The position numbers were made by a program, and so were the translations under genes. Shown one piece after another: positions 56,353-64,000 of a DNA stretch of 64,000 nucleotides (positions within the stretch are counted from its first letter, which is position 1; each line of letters opens with the position of its first letter). The stretch covers positions 6,712,643 through 6,776,642 of the forward strand of contig OZ036002.1 in assembly GCA_964035015.1 (NCBI GenBank), given 5' to 3'. The DNA is from Corallium rubrum. Taxonomy: Eukaryota; Cnidaria; Anthozoa; Scleralcyonacea; Coralliidae. The notes under the pieces were generated by a model. That model saw only the letters and a program-made list of their open reading frames with translations. It did not search any database and had not been told where the DNA came from.

Positions 56353-57188
56353 CTGTATATATATATAGATATACATATATGATCATATTTACTCTGATGA
56401 AGGGCTCTGCTCAAAATGTTAGTACAGTACATGTTTAAGATGATACCTTCTAAATTAAAGATTTATGTTATTATTAGGAACCCGATGAAGTAGATGATGA
56501 AATAATGGAAGCTGAACAAGAAGAAGAAAATGTTTCTCTGACAGGTGGAGATACAGATAATGGTGCTGATGATAGTCAGACTTCAATGATGACAGATGTT
56601 GGTCCTGATTTGAATGAAAGCATTGAAAATATTGAAGAAAATCCTCAAGATGCAAGTGGCAGTAGTGAAATATTTGAACCTCCAGAAGATCTATTGAACA
56701 TTGCTGAACATGAAGTACCTGACACCAAGATTGAAAAAGACACAATCGAAGACCAAGGCAATTCTAGTAGCCACCCTATTGCACAAGTAACACTGGATAA
56801 CGATGATAACCCAGCTGAAACAGACACTGATATTGTGCCTGACAAAGAAGATATTCCTAGCCAGCTTGATGAAATTCCAACTGAAATAAATGATGAGAAA
56901 AGCTTTCCTGTGGATGTGCCAACAGCTCCAATGGCAGTTCCAAATGTGATAATTGAGAATAAATTTCCTAAGGCAGTAAAGGAAGTTGATGGTATTGATA
57001 AAAAGCTCACTGAAGTGAGTGACTGTCCTAGTCTTAATTTGGTTGACAAAGTTTTGATAACAGATGTTACTACAGATAAAGGAACTATTACTGTCAAAGA
57101 ATGTACCACCGATGAAGGTTTTTTTGCCACCAATGCTCTGCCAGGAGAGTCGCAGCCACCAACTAATAACGATACATCTCTAACTTAA
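54740..57188 (+). CDS. CBX: Polycomb / CBX protein
   Basis: Five exons, 54740-54808, 54904-54947, 55069-55134, 55504-55555 and 56478-57188, join in frame to 313 aa. The first three encode a chromodomain (about residues 9-60): [10 protein letters not shown], then the aromatic-cage segment [20 protein letters not shown], which in Polycomb reads H3K27me3. Exon 4 is basic ([15 protein letters not shown]), like the AT-hook region of CBX2-type proteins. Exon 5 encodes a long acidic, disordered linker and, near residues 272-296, a Pc box ([17 protein letters not shown]) that docks RING1 in PRC1. Chromodomain plus Pc box places it with CBX2/4/6/7/8, not with HP1. It should act in the nucleus to repress developmental genes. 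All exons but the last are short, and intron 4 carries (TA)n and a hairpin. Confidence 0.93.
56124..56276. repeat. Fold-back repeat in CBX intron 4
   Basis: Arms aagaaatggttcatggtttg and its inverted copy, including tgtgctccat / atggagcaca, followed by (TA)n and (TATG)n at 56272-56360. A hammerhead-like motif follows at 56393-56422. Confidence 0.85.
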
Positions 57189-57414
57189 ATATCGCAAAAC
57201 CTTGCCGTAGACCTTTAGTAGGATATATATTTCACTTGCAATTATGCTCAATTATATAGACTGACTGTAGTATTGTATAGATTTTAACCAAGCAAAAAAA
57301 ATGAAAGAAAAAATCCCAAAAAGATTGTCTTGTTGTTTACATAGAAATTGGGGGGTGGGGTGGGGGGTGGTTGAACATTTATTTTGCTATGATTTGCAGT
57401 AGTAGTAAGATTGA

Positions 57415-57990
57415 TTTGATTGATTGATTGATTGATTGATGGATTGGTGGATTGATAGCTGGATGGGTGGGTGGGTGGATGTATGGGAAGATTGGTGGAT
57501 TGAAGAATAAAACATAATCCGAAAATCGTCATCTTGTGACTTGATATTCAAGTTAAAAACAAGATAAGACAAAATGAGAGGTAATATTTCGACTCTATTT
57601 CAAAGTCATCATTTTTGATAATGACTTTGAAATAGAGTCGAAATATATATTACCTCTCATTTTGTCTTATCTTGTTTTTGATAATGACTTTGAAATAGAG
57701 TCGAAATATTACCTCTCATTTTGTCTTATCTTGTTTTTAACTTGAATATCAAGTCACAAGATGACGATTTTCGGATTATATTTTATTCTTTATTTTTTAA
57801 AATTGTCGGCTGGTTATGGTTTATTGGTGGATTGATTGACTGATTGATTGATTGACCATTTGATTGATCGATTGATTATTGATCAATTGATTGCTTGGTT
57901 GTTGATTGATTAATTGATCGATCGATTGATAGATAGATTGATTGTCTCTCATTGATTGATCGATTGTAAGACTATTTTGAATGTAATAAT
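57415..57990. repeat. TTGA microsatellites around a three-part palindrome
   Basis: (ATTG)n-type tracts at 57413-57480 and 57830-57965 flank a palindrome at 57498-57792. Its parts are gaaaatcgtcatcttgtgac, ataagacaaaatgagaggtaat and tgactttgaaatagagtcg. The last two occur three times. Confidence 0.88.
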
Positions 57991-58027
57991 TTATATAACA
58001 CTTATTTACTTATGTAAATACGTGTTG

Positions 58028-58099
58028 GCGTTGGTGGTGTAATGGTTAGCATTGCTGCCTTCCAAGCAGTAGATCTGGGTTCGATTCCCGGCCAACGCA
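58028..58099 (+). tRNA. tRNA-Gly (anticodon TCC)
   Basis: 72 bp. The acceptor GCGTTGG pairs with CCAACGC, box A is tggtgtaatggttagca, the anticodon loop is CTTCCAA, and the T-arm is gggttcgattcccgg. A run of nine T follows at once, a clear Pol III terminator. Identical to the copy at 58535. Confidence 0.97.
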
Positions 58100-58534
58100 C
58101 TTTTTTTTTATTTATTAAATGCTGTCTTTGTATAAAAGATTTTTTAAACTATCTTAATAACTATTTTCTTTTCTTTCTTGTTTGTGTTTTCACGTCAGTA
58201 GATCAATTGATCAGAACATATTGTCTCCAGCAGTGAAACGAGGGAATATTTGTGATGATATCGAATTTTGATCTACATTACCGAGAGATTTTTTCGAAGG
58301 ACTGGGACCCATTGTTTATGAAAGAACTAGTTCATTGTTACGTTGTTCCTCTGATATTTTTCACGTTAAAGTTTTATATGCTTTCTTATACTATTCTCAT
58401 CTAAATTTTATCGTTAGTTTCTTATAATTTTTACATACACACTTCAATACCATATATAATCTATCATTGACCTCAAAGTGCTGTGCGGACGTACCATATC
58501 AAAACCAGTATTTTTGTATGTAAATTACAAGCAG

Positions 58535-58606
58535 GCGTTGGTGGTGTAATGGTTAGCATTGCTGCCTTCCAAGCAGTAGATCTGGGTTCGATTCCCGGCC
58601 AACGCA
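58535..58606 (+). tRNA. tRNA-Gly (anticodon TCC), second copy
   Basis: Identical over all 72 bp to the gene at 58028, with different flanks. Followed by tcatttttattttt, which includes T-runs able to end Pol III transcription. It lies between the CBX and ALKBH6 genes. Confidence 0.97.
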
Positions 58607-58931
58607 TCATTTTTATTTTTCATAATAAAACTACCTTTGTGGCATATAAATAACCCTAAAATAATTTTCTTATCTTTATAGTGTGCTTATCACGTCTAAT
58701 ACCATGAGATAAGGAATCCAAGAACAAAAATTATTAAAGAAAAAATATCATCAGATCAAAGAATACAATGGCCATTTGAAAGTGCCACGTGTGTCCAAAT
58801 CAAAACATTGCGCGGTTTCACCGAAGGACTGGGGTCTACTAAAATGGTGGCAAGATTGTGCATTTAAATTTCTTTAGATTGTGAATGATTTTTGAATGTC
58901 TTCTTTGTGAATTTCTTGTCTTAAAAGAAAC

Positions 58932-59159
58932 ATGGCCTATTCTGCTGAAATAGAGAAGTTTCGTGTCGTGAAGGTGAGTCCACAGCTTTTGAATTTCAAT
59001 ATTAAAATCCACTAAATAATATTTAATAATAATATTTAATATATTTGTTTATTTTTTAATTTGTTTAGACTTTTCCTAAGGTATATTATATTCCAAATTT
59101 TATTACTGAAGAGGAAGAAAGAATACTCAATGAACAGGTTATAAAATGAATTCACACGC

Positions 59160-59216
<57 letters not shown>

Positions 59217-59222
59217 AGAATT

Positions 59223-59294
<72 letters not shown>

Positions 59295-61712
59295 ATATTA
59301 CATATAATATATACATATTTATTTTGAAGGAAGAAGGTAGCTAACTGGGCAGTATCCATCCATCTCTTTCCATGATCATCTAGGTTGGACAATAACATAC
59401 TGCCCTCATCCCACTCCCTCCTACCCACCTCTCTACACCCCCTATCTATCTATCTACCCTACCCAACCCAACCCAACCCCCCTACCCAACCCCCCTACCC
59501 AACCTAACCCCCTAACCCAACCCACTACCCACCCCCCTCCTACCCAACCCCCGTACCCAACCCCCCTACCCAACCCCTGTACCCAACCCCCCTACCCAAC
59601 CCCTGTACCCAACCCCCCTACCCAACCCCTGTACCCAACCCCCCTACCCAACCCCCCTACCCAACCCCCTTAATAATTTTTAGTGTTATATTTGTTGTTT
59701 TTAAGGTGTATGCTGCTCCAAAACCTAAGTGGACACAGTTGATGAACAGACGTCTTCAAAACTGGGGTAGGGGCATGTACATCATCATGGGATATTTTAT
59801 TTTAATTATCTGTAACAAAGATTATTTAAATTTTTGTTGTTTTTTAGGTGGTCATCCCCATGCCAAAGTGAGATATTTTTTAAAGTCAACACTTTATTTG
59901 TTATATATCTAGTTACGCTGTAACTTATTTTATAACTTTTACTTCTTTGTATTCTGAAAGGGAATGATTCCTGAAAAGTTGCCTTCAGTAAGATACTTTG
60001 TGAATTATGATAGAAATAATGTTATGATTGGGATTTCTATTTTAATTCACTATACTTATAATTAATAGGTTTGATTTTCTTTGTTTTTTTCCCCAGTGGC
60101 TATCTTTCTATACAGCTAAGCTAGCATCACTGGGCATCTTTGGTGATAAAGAGCCTAACCATGTTCTTGTCAATGAATATCAATCTGGTCAAGGAATTAT
60201 GGTATGTTCTATTCTATCTAAACATCAAAAATCAATTTGTCTATTTATTCATTCATCCAACTACCCATCCTTTCATCCATCATGCCATCCACCTATTCAT
60301 TCATTGATTAATCATTCAACCATCTATCAATCCATCTACCCATGCATTGATCTGTCCATCCATCCATCCATCCATCCATCCATCCATCCATCCATCCATC
60401 CATCCATCCATCCATTCCACCCATCCCAATCACCCATCCATTCATCCATCTACTCATTCATTCATTCATTCATCTATCCATCCACTCATCTATTTATGCA
60501 TTCATTCATTCATTCATTCATTCATTCATTCATTCATTCATTCATTCATTCATCTATTTATGCATTCATCTATTTATGCATTCATTCATTAATTCATTCA
60601 TTCATTCATTCATTCATTCATTCATTCATTCATTCATTCATTCATTCATTCATTCATTCATTCATTCATTCATGCATCTATCTATTTATTCTGCCATCCA
60701 TCCATTCACCTATAGATCCATCTATCCATCAATTTATCTACCCCTTGACCACCCATCCATCCACCCACTCATCCATTCACTCATTCATCCATCCAACTAT
60801 CCACTTACTCATCCATCCATCCATCCCTATATCCATCCATCCATGTAAATCAGTACATGTAATTGTTTTTATTTTTTATTTCAAGCCACATGTTGATGGA
60901 CCTTTATTTTATCCTGTTGTCACCACAATCAACCTCAATTCACACACTTTATTGGACTTTTACCATCCTGTAAATGAGAAAAATCCTTTATTTTATACTA
61001 CTGTAAGTTCTGTGATTACTTTCTGATTGTTGTGAAGGGAGCACGGTTGGTGTGTGCTGCCTCTCACTAATATTTAAGTCTGATTGGATGGGGTTAGTAC
61101 TTGGATGGGTGACCGTCTGGGAATAACCCTGTTCTCAAGCTTGAGACTCATGTGGGTAGAGTTTAGTTGGTCTCTCCTGTGCTTCGAGGGTTTTTCACCA
61201 GGTTCTCCGGTTTTCCTCCCTCCGCAAAACCAACACCTAGGTCTTAGCTGTAATTCGTGGTCCGATATGTGTCGTATGGCGGCTGCCTGAGCGCCTTTAA
61301 TATGCCTTCGACTCGGCCATGTCAAAAATTATTCTAAGGCGCATTTGAAAACCTTAAAGTTGAATTTGCGCGGTATAAATACATGTTATTAAAATGGGAA
61401 CTTATCAATTTTCTTTTTTGGTTTCAGAGTATTGACAACCAGCGCGAGTCGACGTTAACGTTGGAAGATCGTCATTTTATGTCCCTATTATTGGAACCAA
61501 GAAGTTTAAATATCTTAACAGAAGACATGTACACAACTTTTCTTCATGGTATCGCTGAACGTGAAGTGGACACATTAGATGAGAAAGTTGTTAACTTGGA
61601 TACATGTTCTAATCTTCCTGCTGGCAAAAGGTTGCTAAGAGGGACACGCGTATCTCTAACCATACGGTACGTACCCAAGGTGTTAAACATCAAACTGAAA
61701 TTTGGAAAATAA
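58932..61712 (+). CDS. ALKBH6: ALKBH6, AlkB-family Fe(II)/2-oxoglutarate dioxygenase
   Basis: Eight exons, 58932-58973, 59069-59137, 59706-59766, 59848-59867, 59961-59987, 60097-60201, 60886-61002 and 61428-61712, give 241 aa, close to the human 238. The sequence follows ALKBH6 throughout: [37 protein letters not shown] and the C-terminal [16 protein letters not shown]. The iron ligands are seen as PHVDGP (His and Asp, residues about 118-120) and His in [11 protein letters not shown]; the last Arg pair in RVSLTIR would hold 2-oxoglutarate. Exons 4 and 5 are only 20 and 27 nt. The family oxidatively demethylates nucleic acids or proteins, and the ALKBH6 substrate is not settled. The donor after exon 2 (GTTATA) is weak. 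Introns carry (TA)n, C-rich and tetranucleotide repeats, and a SINE. Confidence 0.95.
59160..59290. repeat. (TA)n and (CA)n microsatellites in ALKBH6 intron 2
   Basis: (TA)n at 59160-59214 and 59240-59288, with (CA)n at 59223-59239 between them. Confidence 0.95.
59455..59670. repeat. C-rich minisatellite in ALKBH6 intron 2
   Basis: About 17 copies of taccctaccc-type units, near cctacccaacccc. The minus strand is TTGGGTAGGGGGG-like, with G-runs suited to a G-quadruplex. Confidence 0.92.
60240..60845. repeat. ATCC/ATTC tetranucleotide repeats in ALKBH6 intron 6
   Basis: (CATC)n, mainly at 60355-60420 and 60820-60845, and (CATT)n, mainly at 60450-60675. The open frames over them, including the 275-codon one from 60199, are artefacts that run on into the exon at 60886. 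Confidence 0.95.
61037..61389 (+). mobile_element. 5S-rRNA-headed SINE in ALKBH6 intron 7
   Basis: Nearly identical to 21541-21905, with a short deletion in the head (gtgtgctgcctctcac). It ends in ggtataaatacatgttatta like the other, 38 bp before the exon at 61428. Confidence 0.9.
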
Positions 61713-63196
61713 TTCGTTTCCTTTGGTTTAATCAAGAAAGTGACAAATCTAGGATAGTCCTGAAAGGATATCAAATTATATAAGAGTTCATGCATTTGGC
61801 AGAGGTGTTGTTAAAGATGAATATATCATTACCAACGGAAAAGTCTTAAAGGTAAAACACAACCAAAAGATACATTTTTTATTCTTTCCCATAATAATAA
61901 TATATTTATTGGTTGGTTGAGAAGCCTCAAAATAGGGTCCATAAAGGTTTATCCATCCGCGAGATAACAATTGTTTTGACAACGAGAAACGGGATATAAG
62001 AGAAAAAATGGACGAGATTCCGGATTTCACTGGAAAAAAGACGGGAAACGAATTGTAGAAATTTTTGTTCAGGTCGTGGTTCAGGAAATATAAAGGAGTT
62101 GAACAACAAGATTCGGGATTTTTAAATAACGAAGACGTTGGTCGGGATTGGATCAGCTAACCAAACTTGTTGGGTTACCGGAATATGTGACGTCACAGTT
62201 GGTGGTCCTCGTTTTCGTGTATTGGACATTTTACTCATTTACGCGCTGTTTTCAGGAATGTACTGTTAAAATCTGAAGCATGGGAAAAGGCGCAAAAGAA
62301 CAACATAAATTTACCTTGCCCCTGTTATCATTAATAGGGAGTTTGAGCAAGACAACGAAGTACGAAGATGAAGACGTACTTGACAGGTTTCCAACGTCTG
62401 CAATTATTCTGATTATTTTTTTTATCATTATTCATTATTCGTATTGTTCAACGTCTTCGTTGCGTGGCGTTCGTTGACAACGAAGATATTGACAAAGCTC
62501 GTTGTGGTAAGAACGTCAGAAGATAGCTCATCATTGTGACCTGGCACAGGATGGTCTAACTGCCATTTAATAAACTGTTTTGAAACTTTATACAATGAAT
62601 ATTTTGAATTGTTGTGCGTATCTGCTTGCAGCTTGCTTGATTTTACTATTCGATTTAATTTGGCTATATTCAGTTTAAGACACCTTCAGCATAGTTCACT
62701 AAAAGAAACTTCTCGTAGTAACAATCGAAATATGGTATAGTAGGTTAATACTGCCGAAACAGAGAACGTAAGTGGTCTAACGTTTCGAGCGAAGGCCCCG
62801 CTCATTATTTTTCTCCTACGTCGCAACCATCAAATAAACACGGGTTAATACAAATTTCCCGCCGCAGGACGGACAACGGCTACCCCGGTCTATTGCGACC
62901 AAAATATACGTCCTCGTCTTTGTACTTTGTTGTCTTGCTCAAACTCGCTAATGTCGCGATAGAACTAACTTCAAAAGAAAAAAAAAAACACAACAGACTT
63001 TCGGTTCAAATGTTTTTCTGACGGTTTGCATATGAAGGAGAAAAGGTGCCGGCCAAAATGAATAATCTAAATTATACAATATTTAGTCTCATTACAAGTA
63101 ATAAAGTTTACTTAAAACGTTTTCTTAAGCAATTTATTCGAGTTTTAATAAGTATATAATTTTTTCCCCAGCTTTAACTGTAATTATCGCAAAGAA
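61713..63196. other. Intergenic, one fold-back element
   Basis: No gene was recognised. Segments at 62335-62380 (gtttgagcaagacaacgaagtac) and 62910-62955 (inverted) are arms of a fold-back element that spans roughly 62330-62960. A hammerhead-like motif lies at 62776-62806 on the minus strand. The frame at 62280 overlaps the left arm. Confidence 0.55.
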
Positions 63197-63997
63197 TTAA
63201 CCACTCATATCCGCTGTTGGGATGTAAATATGCAATAAAAGTCGTTTATCATTATTCGAGTCTTGTACAACACCACACTGATTTTTCCTTTCTTGCTCAA
63301 GTCTAAACGCACTCTTTTCAATCCCTCTCGCTTCTTGAAGTCTTTTTCTTCCTAAGTTCTTTAACCCCTGTCCTGTTTCTCTATTGCCGTCATCGCCCGT
63401 TGTCTTAGCATGAATCTGTTTTGGCCTCCCTCGTATATCCGACATGCTTGCCGTTTCCCCACCAACAATCCAACCATTTTCAAGACACAATTCTTCAGAA
63501 CGACCCACCACCCCATTTTCCTTTCTCATTCTGGGAAGAACTGTGCTTTCGTGGACGCTTCTCTGGGCCTTCAATCTTCTGTTTTTTTCGTTGATATTCT
63601 TAAACGTTGTGTAAAGAGTGTTGAAAGAAACCTGAGGTTGTGTTGGTGGTCTTGAACGTTCTTTGTAGCAATAATTGGTTGGTTGTGAATCATCGTGAGT
63701 ATTCTTTCTTAAAAGTGCGCTCCCGTAGCAAGAAACGTCGAAGGAGTGTCGACGAGACGAGTACATGTTTCTGGAGTTGTTGTTGTTGACTGTGGCGCTT
63801 CTCTCGATATTTGGCACAAGATATTGAAGTTTGCTCACTTTAATCTCTTTGTTTGATTCTGATTCTTGTTTGCTTAATGTACTTTCGGCACTCTCCCTGC
63901 CATCACGAAGATCATTAGTTTGTAAATAGTGTTCTGCGAAAGAGCTTTGCAAGTATCGTCTTTCGCTAATCTCTTGGATGATTTGTCGTGAAGTCAT
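63197..63997 (-). CDS. Unknown ORF at window edge
   Basis: A 266-codon ORF whose ATG lies 3 bp from the window end, so it may extend upstream or be a last exon. The composition is polar and basic, with many Arg, Lys, Asn, Gln and Ser, and no hydrophobic segment. It looks disordered with short helical parts (FNTLYTTFKNINEKNRRL). I recognise no domain. Length and lack of repeats favour a real coding segment. Function is unknown. Confidence 0.5.
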   Translation of the reverse strand: MTSRQIIQEISERRYLQSSFAEHYLQTNDLRDGRESAESTLSKQESESNKEIKVSKLQYLVPNIERSATVNNNNSRNMYSSRRHSFDVSCYGSALLRKNTHDDSQPTNYCYKERSRPPTQPQVSFNTLYTTFKNINEKNRRLKAQRSVHESTVLPRMRKENGVVGRSEELCLENGWIVGGETASMSDIRGRPKQIHAKTTGDDGNRETGQGLKNLGRKRLQEARGIEKSAFRLEQERKNQCGVVQDSNNDKRLLLHIYIPTADMSG

Positions 63998-64000
63998 GAC

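Noticed and set aside
59455-59670. Interstitial telomere repeat
   Set aside because: Units are irregular CCCAACCCCCCTA-like, not TTAGGG.
60199-61026. 275-codon frame in ALKBH6
   Set aside because: Runs from the end of one real exon through tetranucleotide repeats into the next. The splice sites at 60202 and 60885 remove the repeat part.
62280-62477. 65-codon frame with a hydrophobic segment
   Set aside because: Overlaps the left arm of a fold-back element and has no recognisable content.

Overview
The window is animal nuclear DNA. Genes have spliceosomal introns, many of them packed with minisatellites and fold-back elements, and the conserved genes are metazoan: Dicer, spastin, a Polycomb CBX protein and ALKBH6. 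The mix of two Dicer paralogues, a Polycomb protein with an intact C-terminal Pc box, intronless genes, 5S-rRNA-derived SINEs and many short inverted-repeat elements suggests an early-branching animal, most likely a cnidarian. That placement is inference. All exon structures below were worked out by hand from reading frame, splice sites and phase.

Layout. 1-11056 (+): 3' part of a canonical Dicer (Dicer-A), from helicase motifs V/VI to the stop. 13313-14608 (+): intronless Gfo/Idh/MocA oxidoreductase. 15792-16811 (-): intronless membrane-anchored BPI/LBP-like protein. 18021-26552 (-): complete 17-exon spastin. 26646-43690 (+): complete 11-exon second Dicer (Dicer-B, 1672 aa), head to head with spastin across 93 bp. 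44318-45265 (-): intronless NKRF-like protein (XTBD, dsRBD-like, G-patch, R3H). 45804-48578 (+): two-exon unknown, probably mitochondrial membrane protein. 51773-52381 (-): single-exon Cys-rich type I membrane protein. 54740-57188 (+): five-exon Polycomb/CBX. 58028 and 58535: two identical tRNA-Gly(UCC) genes. 58932-61712 (+): eight-exon ALKBH6. 63197-63997 (-): unknown ORF at the window edge.

The most interesting object is Dicer-B. It keeps the full Dicer architecture and shares intron positions with Dicer-A. However, its helicase has lost the Walker A, DECH and motif VI signatures, and its RNase IIIa domain has Asn where the second acidic metal ligand should be, while RNase IIIb is intact. 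It therefore looks like an ATP-independent Dicer that may cut mainly one strand. Around it sit an NKRF-like RNA-binding gene and, inside the Dicer introns, long near-perfect hairpins that are themselves shaped like Dicer substrates.

Non-coding space is dominated by repeats: minisatellites with 11-21 bp units in most Dicer introns (one of 3.6 kb), four copies of a 5S-rRNA-headed SINE, tRNA-derived elements, several nested MITE families, and dispersed motifs that resemble hammerhead ribozyme cores.
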